Of a stretch of 64,000 nt of DNA, positions 55,283 to 64,000 are shown one piece after another. The stretch is from Paracoccus zeaxanthinifaciens ATCC 21588. GTDB lineage: Bacteria > Pseudomonadota > Alphaproteobacteria > Rhodobacterales > Rhodobacteraceae. The stretch is from the NCBI RefSeq assembly GCF_000420145.1, contig NZ_ATUJ01000004.1, positions 228,892-292,891 of the forward strand, in the 5' to 3' direction. The notes beneath the pieces are model-generated. The model was not told the DNA's origin. It did no database searches and saw only the letters and a program-made list of their open reading frames with translations. A program made the position numbers and the translations under genes. The stretch's first letter is position 1. Each line of letters begins with the position of its first letter.

Positions 55283-56242
55283 TCAGCGCGCGCCGAGCTT
55301 CACGCCCTCGATCGCGGTGGAGACATTGGACGCATCGACGATGGCCGGGCCGGTCAGCACGGGCTTTGTCGCCAGTTCGGTACCGAACTTGATATGCGAG
55401 AACAGCATCGAGGTGGACAGGAAGCCCTGCAGATAGGGCTGCTGGTCGATCGCCATGACCTGTGTCCCGGCCTCGATACGTTCCAGTACCGATGCGGACA
55501 TGTCGAATGTGCCCAGCTGAACCTCTTCGGCCTTGCCCAACTGCTCGATGGCGGACGCCGACGCGTCGGCTGCCCAGGCTGCCAGATTGATCACCGCGTC
55601 GATGTCGCCGTCCGCGATCAGCTCGGCCTTGATCGCCTCGGAGGTGCCGACCATGTCCTGATCCAGATTGGCCGGAACGCGCAGGATATAGGTCTCGGCC
55701 CCGGCTTCGGTGGCGCCGTCCTGAACGCCCTTGCAGCGGGTCTCCAGGTTCACTGCGCCCGGGTTCTGGATGTGGCACATGATCTTGGATGCGCCGTTCT
55801 CGGCAAGGTATTTGCCGCCCGCGACACCCGCCAGATATTCGTCGGACCCGAAATAGTTCAAGGCGCCATACTCGCCCATCTCTTCTTGGCCGGCGTTGAA
55901 GGACATGATCGCGATACCCTTGTCAGCCGCGGCCTTCAGTGCGGGGGTTTCGGATTCGGGCAACCAGTTCGGAATGGCGATCCCGTCGGCACCCTGGGCC
56001 ACGGCCTGCTCGATCAGCGATACCAGGTCGGGGCCAAAATTGTCATAATTCGGCGTTTGCAGGAAATTCACCGATCCGCCATTGGCCTCGACGACAAGGG
56101 CCGCATCTTCGACGCCTTTCTTGACCATGTTCCAGAAGCCGTCCTGCGCCGATCCGACGATGACGGCAATGTCCTGCGCCATGGCGCCCGTGGACATGCA
56201 GGCAACAACGGCACCGGCCGCAATGGTGGGGGTAAATTTCAT
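55283..56242 (-). CDS. sugar ABC transporter periplasmic binding protein
   Basis: 319 residues with signal peptide ending GAMAQ. It begins IAVIVGSAQDGFWNMVKKGV and contains LIEQAVAQGADGIAIPNWLPE and DIDAVINLAAWAADASASAI, typical of ribose/galactose-type (peripla_BP_4) proteins. It binds a sugar or polyol for the permease and ATPase downstream. AGGAGG precedes ATG 56242. First gene of the five-gene operon, divergent from lacI-type regulator. Confidence 0.9.
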   Translation of the reverse strand: MKFTPTIAAGAVVACMSTGAMAQDIAVIVGSAQDGFWNMVKKGVEDAALVVEANGGSVNFLQTPNYDNFGPDLVSLIEQAVAQGADGIAIPNWLPESETPALKAAADKGIAIMSFNAGQEEMGEYGALNYFGSDEYLAGVAGGKYLAENGASKIMCHIQNPGAVNLETRCKGVQDGATEAGAETYILRVPANLDQDMVGTSEAIKAELIADGDIDAVINLAAWAADASASAIEQLGKAEEVQLGTFDMSASVLERIEAGTQVMAIDQQPYLQGFLSTSMLFSHIKFGTELATKPVLTGPAIVDASNVSTAIEGVKLGAR

Positions 56243-56602
56243 GACATGTTCCTCCTCTGCCAATCCGCCGTCCCCGTGACCGGGAATTCCCTGCCCGCAT
56301 CGCGGACGACGCCATGATCCAGGCACGCGGAAAGCCCCGGCATGCCATCTGAAAACTTCGTATCTTGTTGATTTCGGACCCGACCCACCCCGCTGTCGCG
56401 GTCCTCCGGGGATCGGTTCCCATCCTCTGGTATTGCATCTAATATGCGATGGTCTTCAAATCGTGGAAGCCAGCTTGTCGTCTTATTTTGATGTATTTAA
56501 CATCATTATGTGGCTAGATCCGCTCCAAACACCACGAAATACGCGTGATTTCTTGCGCCCCGCCATTTTTGATGCAAAGAAGATCATGAATAGGAGAACA
56601 GG
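56243..56602. promoter_or_regulatory. divergent control region of the sugar operon and its LacI regulator
   Basis: 360 bases without a gene. Two inverted repeats stand out: ATTGCAT-CTAAT-ATGCGAT at 56432-56450 (one mismatch) and TGATGT-ATTTA-ACATCA at 56489-56505 (perfect). Both are AT-rich compared with the flanks and could be operators for the adjacent LacI protein. Confidence 0.5.
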
Positions 56603-57628
56603 ATGCCCTCAAGCCCCCCGACGGGTCGATGGAAAGGACCGACGGTTCAGGAAATCGCCAAGCTGGCAGGCGTTGGCACGGCATCGGTCGACCGCGTTCT
56701 GAATAACCGTCCCGGCGTGAAGGAACTGACCCGGACCCGTGTTCGCGCGGCCCTTGAAAAGCTAACACGCGAACAGGACGATACCGCGGGTTTGCTGCGG
56801 GTGAAGCTGCTTTGCGAATCTGGAACCAGCTTCAACCTGATGGTCGAGACGGCAGTCGATCGGGTGAACCGCAGCATGGCGGGCATCCAGATCGAAGGCC
56901 AATACGTGTCCACGAACGAATCCGACCCGGTTCATTTTGCCCGCCGCATCGAGGAAGCGGCAGAGCATGACGGGGTGATCGTCGTCGCCCGTGAACATCC
57001 GGCAATCAATCGCGCGATCCGCAAGGTCGTGGGTGCGGGCCGGCCGGTTGTCACGCTGACCAGTGATCTGCCGTCGTCACGACGTTCCGCCTATGTTGGA
57101 AACGACCAATATGCAGCGGGCAGTGTTGCCGCCCAGCTGATCGGGAAGATCCTCCCTAAGCAGCGCAGCAGCATATTGCTGATGTTCAGCGTCGCGTTCC
57201 GGAGCCAGCAGGAGCGGGAAATGGGCTTTCGACGGGTGCTGCGAAGCGACTTCCCCCACCTGAAGATCGAGGAGAAGATGACGTCGGACGACAGTACCGA
57301 AACGACCCGTGCCCAACTTGCCGCGCATATCAGTACCCACGGCTGTCCGGCGGCGATCTATAACCTTGCAGGTGCAAACCGTGGCGTTGCCGAAGCCCTC
57401 GAGGCGGTCGGCAGGGCCGAGGATACCGTCTTCATCGGTCACGAGCTAACCCCTTACAGCCGGGCATTGCTCGAAACAGGAACGCTGGACTATGTAATCT
57501 CGCATGATTTCGCCAGCGAGGTCGGTCAGGCCGCCGAGTGGATCCGTTCCCATGCAACCGGCACGGGGACATCGGAACCGGCACCCACGCAGATCACGAT
57601 CCATACGCGGTACAACTGCGGATTATAG
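56603..57628 (+). CDS. LacI-family transcriptional regulator
   Basis: 341 residues. The headpiece reads TVQEIAKLAGVGTASVDRVLNNRPGVKE in continuity (key part: AGVGTASVDRVLNNR) with the hinge at VRAALEKL. A peripla_BP sensor domain with RREHPAINRAI-like and GNDQYAAGSVAAQLIG motifs follows. It should sense the sugar taken up by the divergent operon and repress it. AGGAGA lies upstream of ATG 56603. The IS5 remnant begins directly after its stop. Confidence 0.9.
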   Translation: MPSSPPTGRWKGPTVQEIAKLAGVGTASVDRVLNNRPGVKELTRTRVRAALEKLTREQDDTAGLLRVKLLCESGTSFNLMVETAVDRVNRSMAGIQIEGQYVSTNESDPVHFARRIEEAAEHDGVIVVAREHPAINRAIRKVVGAGRPVVTLTSDLPSSRRSAYVGNDQYAAGSVAAQLIGKILPKQRSSILLMFSVAFRSQQEREMGFRRVLRSDFPHLKIEEKMTSDDSTETTRAQLAAHISTHGCPAAIYNLAGANRGVAEALEAVGRAEDTVFIGHELTPYSRALLETGTLDYVISHDFASEVGQAAEWIRSHATGTGTSEPAPTQITIHTRYNCGL

Positions 57629-58438
57629 CGCCGATCGGCCGGCGTGGCCGGCCGCAAACTTACAGCGATGCCGCCATTCAGACCTGCCTGACCATGAAGG
57701 CGCTGTTCGGTATGGCGCTCTGGCAGACGACCGGGTTCGTCGAAGGTCGCTGCGACTAGTTCGCCCCGACTGGACGGCGCCCGACTTCAGCACGCTGTCG
57801 CGTTGCCAGAGGACCTTGGCTGTCAGCATTCCATACCGTGGATCGAAAGGCCCAATGCACCTGCTGATCGACAGCACCGGCATCAGGGTCGAGGGCGAAG
57901 GCGAATGACACGCCCGCAAGCATGGCGCCCGAAAACGTCGCACCTGGCGCTGGATCCGCCCGGGGTTCGACGAGGAAACGCTGGCAGTTCGGGCCCTCGT
58001 GATCACCGGAAGCCATATCGGCGATGCGCCGGTCTTGCCTGACCTCCTCAGCCAGTTCCCGGATGACCGACAGATCGGCAGTGTCACGACAGACGGCGCC
58101 TACGACACCCGCAAGTGCCACGATGCCATCGCGGACCGCGGTGTCCGTGCCGTCATCCCGCCCCGCAGGAACGCCAAGCCGTGGAAGGTCATCACAGCTG
58201 GCGCGGCCGCACGAAACGAGGCCCTGCGCGGTGCGAATTACCTCGGCCGGTCCGTCTGGCAGCGATGGAGCGGATACTACCGAGCCGCGTCGAGACCAAG
58301 ATGCATTGTGTGAAACCGCTGGGCCAACGGCTCATGGCGCGAGACTTCGACCGGCAGGTCGCCAAACTCCAGGTCCGCATCGCTGTTCTGAACGGCTACG
58401 CCGCGCTCGGCATACCCGTCGCGGAAGCTGCGGGGTAA
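57629..58438 (+). pseudogene. degenerate IS5-family transposase
   Basis: Three frames together rebuild an IS5 transposase: GRRGRPQTYSDAAIQTCLTM and FGMALWQTTGFVEG, then DWTAPDFSTLSRCQRTLAV, then ITGSHIGDAPVLPDLLSQ and DGAYDTRKCHDAIADRG, then VETKMHCVKPLGQRLMARDF. Breaks are a frameshift near 57750, a TGA at 57906-57908 where a Trp codon is expected, and a frameshift near 58290. No functional product is possible. Confidence 0.85.
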
Positions 58439-58632
58439 GTCTGTCCGAGAAAAGGGGGAATCTCGGCGTTCAGACGATTTGTACAACAGTGCCAATTTCA
58501 TACGAACACTCTGATCCCGCGGCTTGCGTTCAGCCACCATCGGAACGATGATGGTGCGGCACAACCAACGACGCAGGTTACGTCGATCCGACGAAAGAAC
58601 TGCATTCTCAGTGCCTTACTTCGGCTTCGGTG

Positions 58633-58652
58633 GAATCCTACCGCCCCAGCCA
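58633..58652 (+). repeat. attachment site copy separating elements A and B
   Basis: Identical to the last 20 bases of tRNA-Gln. It is followed by about 100 bases that closely match those after the tRNA and then by the second integrase. Confidence 0.85.
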
Positions 58653-58713
58653 ACTTCCAGTAAGTCGTTGAGATAGCTCGTCTTATCGAGGACGGACAGT
58701 CGATCTGGACCAC

Positions 58714-58736
58714 TGTCCATCATCACTGTCCATCAT
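58714..58736 (+). repeat. tandem direct repeats before integrase B
   Basis: TGTCCATCAT twice, 13 bases apart, as in the copy before integrase A. Confidence 0.45.
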
Positions 58737-58767
58737 GGCATTTGCACCCCTAGCTTGGGGACCCGCC

Positions 58768-60579
58768 ATGGGCATTGCCAACTTCGTCTTCCGCCGGGGC
58801 GCGATCTACACCTGGCGCCGCCGCATTCCGAAACGTGCCTCCTCCGCCGCCTCGAACCTCCAGGTCTCGCTGCGGACCGCTTGCCCGTGGACAGCGCGCC
58901 GGCTGGCCGTCATCGTGACCGCCGAGAGCGAGAGGGTGTTCGACCGGATGGGCATGGAAGGACTTACGCCGCAGGTGGCGCATGAATGGCTGGAGACCGT
59001 CATCCGGGAAGAGCTGGAGCGATCCGCCAAGCGCGACCGCGCCGCGTTCCACCTGCCGCAGACCGGCAACCCCGTCGAGAGCGCGCATCAGGACCATCTG
59101 GCGGGCGAGGCGCTGCGTCTCATCGCCCGCAAGGGCATCGAGCTGGAACTGGACGAGGACGAGCGGCGCGAGCTGAGCGCGCGCGGCTATTCCGAGGCCG
59201 ATCTGGAACGCATCGACGAATACCAGGTCATCCTGGGCCGCGACGCGGCCACCGAACCGGTCGAGAACCGCATCCGGCGCCGCGCAGCCGGGATCGCGGG
59301 CAAGGAGCGCATCAGCGGTCACGAGTTCTTCGACGCCAAGCGGATATGGCTGAATGGCCGCGCGGCGGCGCTGCTGTCGTCCAAGGCGGGATTGGACCGG
59401 GGCTTCGACGATGCCATGGCGATGGCGGGCAGACTGCGGGACGGAAAGCCCCTCCCGGCTGCCGAGGATGCCGCGCCGCCCACTCCCACATCCGCTGCCA
59501 CACCTGAATCCTCCCCCGCCTTCGATCCCGCACTACAAGCCGTCGCGGACCGCCTCGCCAGCCGCAAGGAGAAGCGCGGGCGGGTCACGGACAAGACCGC
59601 CTACCAGATCCGCAAGACCGCCGAGCTGCTGCACGAGGCCACCGGCATCGAGGACATCCGCAAGCTGCGGCAGGAGCACCTGATGGCCTTCAGCAACATC
59701 ATGCATGCCCTGCCCCCGACCTATCGCAAGACGCCGAAGGAGCGAGACATGACGCTTGCGGAAATCATCGACACAGCTAAGGCATCCGACCGGAAACAGG
59801 GCCTGTCCGCCGCCACGATCAACCGCAATCTCGGCTTCGTCGGCCAGCTCATCAAGCACGCCCGCTCGGAAGGGCTGAGCCTCGATCCGCTTCTGGACAC
59901 GCGCGATCTGCGAGAGACCGACCCCGAGGACGACCAAGACAAGGTCGCCCCCTTCAGCCGCGACGACTTGCGCCGCATCTTCGCAGGCCCCGTCTGGCAG
60001 GGCTGCCAGAGCGCGGGGCGCCGCACCCGGCCCGGCGATCTCGTCATCAAGGACGCGCTCTACTGGCTGCCGCTGATCGCCGCCTATACCGGCGCGCGGC
60101 GCGAGGAGATCGCGGGTCTTGCGCCCGAGGACATCGTCACCGAGGACGGCATCGCGGCCTTCCACTTCCGCCCCACCGAGATCCGGCGCCTGAAGAACCG
60201 CCCCTCGCAGCGCAAGGTGCCGATCCACCCGCACCTGCTGGAGCTGGGCTTCCTGGAGCATGTCGCGCAGGCCGAAACCGGCCAGGTCTTCCCCGATCTC
60301 AAGCGCCGCAAGGGGCGCGGAACGCTGTCGGACGCCATCAGCTTCAACTGGCACAAGCTGCTGCGCTCACAGCTGGGCGAGGATGCGGCGAAGAAGAACT
60401 TCCACTCGTTCCGCCACTACGTCACCGACGAGCTGCGCTACCGGCAGGACGTGCCCGACCTCTCGCGCCACCACCTGCTGGGCCACGCGATCAGCTCGGA
60501 GGAGGACCCCCGCTACGGCCAGCGCACACCCCTGCCCCTCCTGAAGCCCCTCATCGATGCACTGCCAAGGGTGTTCTGA
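58768..60579 (+). CDS. tyrosine recombinase/integrase B (DUF6538-type)
   Basis: 603 residues, differing from integrase A at roughly two dozen to thirty positions by eye. Most changes are at the N-terminus, the hinge, and around residues 325-340, plus a four-residue insertion (near SAATPESS). Catalytic residues are the same (Arg in YTGARREEI, HSFRHY, LLGHAI, Tyr in DPRYGQ). ATG 58768 matches the start of copy A. It should act on the attachment copy just upstream. Confidence 0.93.
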   Translation: MGIANFVFRRGAIYTWRRRIPKRASSAASNLQVSLRTACPWTARRLAVIVTAESERVFDRMGMEGLTPQVAHEWLETVIREELERSAKRDRAAFHLPQTGNPVESAHQDHLAGEALRLIARKGIELELDEDERRELSARGYSEADLERIDEYQVILGRDAATEPVENRIRRRAAGIAGKERISGHEFFDAKRIWLNGRAAALLSSKAGLDRGFDDAMAMAGRLRDGKPLPAAEDAAPPTPTSAATPESSPAFDPALQAVADRLASRKEKRGRVTDKTAYQIRKTAELLHEATGIEDIRKLRQEHLMAFSNIMHALPPTYRKTPKERDMTLAEIIDTAKASDRKQGLSAATINRNLGFVGQLIKHARSEGLSLDPLLDTRDLRETDPEDDQDKVAPFSRDDLRRIFAGPVWQGCQSAGRRTRPGDLVIKDALYWLPLIAAYTGARREEIAGLAPEDIVTEDGIAAFHFRPTEIRRLKNRPSQRKVPIHPHLLELGFLEHVAQAETGQVFPDLKRRKGRGTLSDAISFNWHKLLRSQLGEDAAKKNFHSFRHYVTDELRYRQDVPDLSRHHLLGHAISSEEDPRYGQRTPLPLLKPLIDALPRVF

Positions 60580-60679
60580 GGTGGTGGAAAAGTGGAAGGC
60601 GCGTCACGGCCCGAAGCAGCCACTGCGCTCCCGCTCAGCGGATGACATCTTTGAGGCTATGACGATCTGGATGGCTGAT

Positions 60680-61474
60680 TCATTCCAGCCTCAGTTCGAC
60701 GGCTCGGTCGTGGCAGGCGGTCATGGCCTTATGGATCACGTCTCCGAACCCGTTTTCCTGCATCGAGACGATGGCTGCATGGGTCGTTCCGTTGGGCGAT
60801 GTGACACGGGCACGCAGGTCTTCTGGCGCATCGCCCTTGGTGGCCATGGTGGCGGCGCCAAGCGCGGTCTGCAGGGTCAGCGCCCTTGCGTCCTCCGGGC
60901 TCAGCCCCAGGGCGGTCCCGGCGCGGATCATCTCTTCGATCATCAGGAAGTAATAGGCGGGACCGCTGCCCGAAACGGCCGTGACCGCATCCAGAAGCTC
61001 TTCCCGCTCGACCGAGACGCAGATGCCGAATGCCTCGATGATTTCCTTGGCAGCGGCATGTTGCGCCTCGGAGGCGTGCCGGTTGAGGTAGAGGCCCGTC
61101 GCCCCCAGGCCGAACAGGGCGGGCGTGTTGGGCATGGTGCGTGCGATGGCCACGGGGCCAAAGAGACCCTCGAGCGTCGCGATCGTGACGCCGGCGGCGA
61201 TGCTGAGGATCAGCTTGCCGGACAGATCTGCGTCCATCTGATCCGCAACGGCGGAAATCACCTGAGGTTTGACGGCCAGCACGATGATGTCGGCGGCAGC
61301 TGCTTCGGCCACGTCGCCTGTGGTCGGGATGCCGTGATCTGCTGCCAGCCGGTCCCGCTGATCCGCGTTCGGATCGACGACCGTGATCCGCGACGGCGCC
61401 CAACCGCTGGCGATCATGCCTCCGATGATGGCGGAGGCCATGTTGCCGCCGCCGATGAATGCTACGTTTTCCAT
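60680..61474 (-). CDS. proC: pyrroline-5-carboxylate reductase
   Basis: 264 residues. N-terminal NAD(P) fold VAFIGGGNMASAIIGGM, then VLAVKPQVI, ARTMPNTPALFGLGATGLY and the dimer helix AVSGSGPAYYFLMIEEMI. It reduces pyrroline-5-carboxylate to proline. It lies three bases after the broken NTF2-like gene on the same strand. As an extra proC on accessory DNA it may take part in a specific amine or imine reduction, but the catalytic pattern looks ordinary. Confidence 0.9.
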   Translation of the reverse strand: MENVAFIGGGNMASAIIGGMIASGWAPSRITVVDPNADQRDRLAADHGIPTTGDVAEAAAADIIVLAVKPQVISAVADQMDADLSGKLILSIAAGVTIATLEGLFGPVAIARTMPNTPALFGLGATGLYLNRHASEAQHAAAKEIIEAFGICVSVEREELLDAVTAVSGSGPAYYFLMIEEMIRAGTALGLSPEDARALTLQTALGAATMATKGDAPEDLRARVTSPNGTTHAAIVSMQENGFGDVIHKAMTACHDRAVELRLE

Positions 61475-61477
61475 GGC

Positions 61478-61861
61478 TCAGAACATCGTGTTGTCATGCG
61501 CGATTTCGTCGGGAATGGGCTGAATGACGTCCCAATGCTCGACGATGCGGCCGTCTTCGAGGCGGAAGATATCCATGACCGCGGATCCGCGATCGTTCCT
61601 GTCCTGCGTCCAATGGGCGTGAACGGTCACATGGTCGCCCTAGCAGAACATGCGCTTGATGTCGAAATGCGACTCGGGGTTCTCCGAGAAGGCCTTCCTG
61701 AAGTTCTCTCTGAACGCCTCGACGCCATCGGCGACACCGGGATTGTGCTGGGTGTAGCTGTCCCCGACGTAAGCATCCATGCCCTCGTCGACCTTGTGCT
61801 GGTTGAAGACGGTCTCGAGAAAAGCCCTGACGATACGCTTGTTTGCTTCCTGGGTGCTCAT
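61478..61861 (-). pseudogene. NTF2/SnoaL-like protein interrupted by an amber codon
   Basis: Read through, the 127-residue frame runs MSTQEANKRIVRAFLETVFN to the end EIAHDNTMF. At 61640-61642 a TAG interrupts IKRMFC and [10 protein letters not shown], where relatives usually have Glu or a similar residue; a single G-to-T change would create it. Downstream the frame is clean and ends three bases before proC. Only about 73 residues would be made as written. Confidence 0.75.
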
Positions 61862-61926
61862 GGCGGACCTTCCAATCTGTACGGTTGCGTTCGTGCGCCG
61901 CACCGGAATGAGGCGCTGTCGAAGGC

Positions 61927-62961
61927 TCAGAAGCTGGTGATGACAGTCGCGCCGACGGACTGGAACTTGTCCATGTTCATCAGGGCCTCGGGGGCCGCGT
62001 CGATCCCGATCTTGTCGCCGACCAGGCGTGCCGGATCCAGCTTGCCGCTTTCGACCATGTCCAGCATCGCGCCATAGCGATGCGCCTGCATCCCGTGCGA
62101 GCCGAGCAGCTCGATCTCTTGGCCGACGATCTTGGGCATCGGCACCGCGGGGGCCGCGTGATCGCCAAGCATCAGGCCGACCTGGACATGCTTGCCGCGC
62201 GGGCGCAGGCAGAGGATCGAATTCGTCATGGTGACGGGATGCCCCAGAGCATCGAGCGAGACATGCGCGCCACCCTTGGTGATTTCCTTGATCGCCTCGA
62301 CCACGTCGCCCTTGCCATCGATGGTCGCGACCGCGCCGAGCTCCTTGGCCAGGGCCAGCTTACCCGGATCGAGATCGACGCCGATCACGTTGGCCCCTGC
62401 CGCGCTGGCGATCATCACCGCCGACAGGCCGACGCCGCCGCAACCATGCACGGCAACCCACTGGCCCGCGCTGACCCGGCCCTGGTCGATCACGGCGCGG
62501 AACGAGGTGGCGAACCGGCAGCCCAAGCTTGCAGCGGTGGCGAAATCCATCGTCTCGGGCAGGGCGACGACGTTCAGGTCTGCTTGGTGGATGGGCACAT
62601 ATTCGGCAAAGCTGCCCCAATGGGTGAAGCCGGGCTGTTCCTGATGCAGACACACCTGCTGATGCCCGGCATTGCATTCGCTGCACGACCCGCAGCCGCA
62701 GATGAACGGCACGGTGACCCGATCACCGACCTTCCAGTTCCTCACGTCCTTGCCGACCGCCTGGACCACGCCTGCCAGCTCGTGGCCGGGGATGTGCGGA
62801 AGCTCGATGTCGCTGTCATGCCCCATCCAGCCGTGCCAGTCGCTGCGGCACACGCCGGTGGCTTCGACCTTGAGGACGACGCCATGCGGCTCGGGCGTCG
62901 GGTCCGCGACGGTCACGACCTTGGGGGCTTCTTGGAACTTCTCGAACAGGACGGCTTTCAT
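61927..62961 (-). CDS. zinc-dependent alcohol dehydrogenase
   Basis: 344 residues. Catalytic zinc ligands Cys in GVCRSDWHG, His in PGHELAG, and structural zinc Cys in [20 protein letters not shown]-binding [11 protein letters not shown]. It oxidises an alcohol or reduces an aldehyde with NAD. ATG 62961 begins [10 protein letters not shown], the standard start. It heads an operon with the NTF2-like remnant and proC and is divergent from an Lrp regulator. Confidence 0.92.
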   Translation of the reverse strand: MKAVLFEKFQEAPKVVTVADPTPEPHGVVLKVEATGVCRSDWHGWMGHDSDIELPHIPGHELAGVVQAVGKDVRNWKVGDRVTVPFICGCGSCSECNAGHQQVCLHQEQPGFTHWGSFAEYVPIHQADLNVVALPETMDFATAASLGCRFATSFRAVIDQGRVSAGQWVAVHGCGGVGLSAVMIASAAGANVIGVDLDPGKLALAKELGAVATIDGKGDVVEAIKEITKGGAHVSLDALGHPVTMTNSILCLRPRGKHVQVGLMLGDHAAPAVPMPKIVGQEIELLGSHGMQAHRYGAMLDMVESGKLDPARLVGDKIGIDAAPEALMNMDKFQSVGATVITSF

Positions 62962-63100
62962 GGCAGGATCTTTCGCTTGTGACGACTGTTCGGGGAAATT
63001 TATACGGCGGAACTGAAATTGCCTTGCTATTCTGCCCCTGTATAACGATCCATTGAGTGGAAAGTGCCTCTGATGAGGATTTGATGAGGGGAATCTTTCC

Positions 63101-63571
63101 ATGTCCGACATAGATGCAGTCAATGCACAGATTCTCGAACTGCTGCAGAGCGACGGGCGCATGACCAATGCCAGGCTCGCCGAGCATCTGAACATGAGCG
63201 AAACGCCATGTTGGCGGCGGCTGAGGAAGCTGGAGGAGACGGGGATCATCGAAGGCTATCAGGCCCAGCTCAATCGCCGGAAACTGGGGCTTGGCGTCAT
63301 GGCCTTCGTTCAATTGAGCTGCTCCGAGCACGATCAGGCTGCCACCGCCGAGTTCCAGCGCATCATCGAGGTGACGCCCAACATCCTCGCCTGTCACAAC
63401 ACCACTGGCGAGGACGATTTCCTCCTGATCGTGGTCGCGCGCGATCTGGACGACTACAGCGCCTTTGTCGACAGCACGTTGCGGCGCCTGCCTGGTGTGA
63501 CCAGCATTCGCTCCAACCTCTCGCTGAAAGAAATGAAGGCGTCGAGCAAACTGCCTGTGCGTGGATCATAA
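63101..63571 (+). CDS. Lrp/AsnC-family transcriptional regulator
   Basis: 156 residues. N-terminal helix-turn-helix in [28 protein letters not shown], with the usual linker [11 protein letters not shown] and the C-terminal RAM domain starting [17 protein letters not shown]. It senses amino acids or related acids and probably controls the divergent alcohol dehydrogenase operon. It stands before an IS3-family element. Confidence 0.9.
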   Translation: MSDIDAVNAQILELLQSDGRMTNARLAEHLNMSETPCWRRLRKLEETGIIEGYQAQLNRRKLGLGVMAFVQLSCSEHDQAATAEFQRIIEVTPNILACHNTTGEDDFLLIVVARDLDDYSAFVDSTLRRLPGVTSIRSNLSLKEMKASSKLPVRGS

Positions 63572-63636
63572 GACAGATCAGTTTCCTACATTGAAAGCGG
63601 TCTTTCATGCGAACTGCAGCGAAGTTCAGCTTTCCG

Positions 63637-64000
63637 TGACCTGCTCCCTTTAGAGTCCGCGTTCTTTAGTTCGCTCTGTTCAGGGTTTGGTCCTCTACTG
63701 ACCGTTGGTGATACTCCCACGGGGTGAGCCCGTCGAGGCTCGTGTGGGGGCGGTGGTGGTGGTAGTCGTCGCGCCACGCCTCAATCAGGTCGTGGGCGTG
63801 GCGCAGATTAGCGAACAGGTGCTCATTGAGGCATTCGTCACGCAGCCGTCCATTGAAGCTCTCGACGAAGCCGTTCTGCATGGGCTTTCCTGGCGCGATG
63901 TAATGCCACTCGACCTTGCGATCCTCCTGCCATTTCAGGATGGCATTCGAGGTCAGCTCCGTGCCGTTGTCACTGACCACCATACATGGATAGCCGCGCA
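63637..64000 (-). mobile_element. IS3-family insertion sequence, left end to window edge
   Basis: Starts with TGACCTGCTCCC, the typical end of IS3-type elements, 29 bases before the transposase stop. The element continues beyond 64000, so its other end and orfA are not seen. Confidence 0.75.
63666..64000 (-). CDS. IS3-family transposase orfB, C-terminal part
   Basis: The visible 111 residues contain [11 protein letters not shown] with the second catalytic Asp and the conserved late Glu in [20 protein letters not shown] (in parts: FVESFNGRL), plus [15 protein letters not shown]. This is the IS3 DDE integrase core. The gene is cut by the window edge; the first Asp is not visible. Confidence 0.9.
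   Translation of the reverse strand, partial: RGYPCMVVSDNGTELTSNAILKWQEDRKVEWHYIAPGKPMQNGFVESFNGRLRDECLNEHLFANLRHAHDLIEAWRDDYHHHRPHTSLDGLTPWEYHQRSVEDQTLNRAN

Larger units (their letters stand above)
41231..58632 (+). mobile_element. element A: 17.4 kb mobilizable genomic island at tRNA-Gln
   Basis: Bounded by two copies of the tRNA 3' end. It holds an integrase next to the tRNA, a SIR2-HerA pair, a MobV-like relaxase with a hairpin-containing leader, regulators, IS remnants, cspA and a sugar transporter operon. Several stretches (43.3-46.6 kb) are visibly less GC-rich than the chromosome. The unit could excise by recombination between the two attachment copies. Confidence 0.8.
58653..64000 (+). 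mobile_element. element B: second tRNA-Gln island, right end outside the window
   Basis: It starts at the second attachment copy with its own integrase. No third copy of the tRNA 3' end is seen before 64000, so the right border is unknown, and some genes here may be chromosomal. It contains proC, an alcohol dehydrogenase, an Lrp regulator and an IS3-type element. Confidence 0.55.

Noticed and set aside
41231..58632. CRISPR array or retron in the island
   Set aside because: I looked for regularly spaced repeats and for a reverse transcriptase; none is present. Only the paired TGTCCATCAT units and operator palindromes repeat.

Overview
The window is high-GC, gene-dense alphaproteobacterial DNA, most consistent with Rhodobacteraceae and probably Paracoccus or a close relative. 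The reasons are a PhoB-PstSCAB-PhoU block with long PstA, an LdtR-type MarR regulator, ThyX instead of ThyA, an entericidin/CsbD-like pair, a DUF982 gene, 3-hydroxybutyrate dehydrogenase and IS5/IS3 elements. The genus is inferred from gene content, not from a marker gene.

From 1 to about 41.2 kb is ordinary chromosome. It begins with a CheR fragment overlapping a three-receiver hybrid histidine kinase. A four-gene envelope operon follows (CDP-alcohol phosphotransferase, LtaS-like sulfatase-fold enzyme, flippase-like membrane protein, GT4 glycosyltransferase), then an FAH hydrolase. The phosphate regulon pstSCAB-phoU-phoB runs on the minus strand behind a three-repeat Pho box, and its pstC carries a one-base expansion in a C tract. 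Next come thyX, a glyoxalase, ldtR, sdhE and an XRE regulator, aspartate aminotransferase, a host-attachment-like gene, 3-hydroxybutyrate dehydrogenase and a candidate orphan sRNA. A YejA-like peptide-binding protein with two small envelope/stress genes, a BCCT-like carrier, a CDF metal exporter, xthA, erpA, dgt, osmC and prfC follow. The last chromosomal part holds a hypothetical gene, a TAXI-TRAP transporter with a UspA protein, a UDG-family protein, a kpsT-kpsE-kdsA-mscS capsule operon, a BaiN-type flavoprotein and tRNA-Gln(TTG).

From the 3' end of tRNA-Gln onward the DNA is accessory. A tyrosine integrase follows the tRNA, and 17.4 kb later a 20-base copy of the tRNA 3' end is followed by a second, nearly identical integrase. 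This is the signature of two related elements integrated in tandem. Element A carries a SIR2-HerA two-gene module (a known anti-phage architecture), a MobV-like relaxase with a likely oriT hairpin, a TetR/HD-domain divergent pair with a clear operator, IS5-family remnants, DUF982 and cspA. It ends with a sugar or polyol ABC transporter operon with Gfo/Idh and TIM-barrel enzymes under a divergent LacI regulator. Element B (right end not reached) has its integrase, proC, an NTF2-like gene broken by an amber codon, a zinc alcohol dehydrogenase, an Lrp regulator and the start of an IS3-family element.

The points most worth following are the tandem tRNA-Gln elements with the SIR2-HerA cargo, the candidate sRNA at 19.8-19.9 kb, the pstC frameshift, the four-gene envelope operon, and a recurring hairpin between binding-protein and permease genes in three unrelated transporters.
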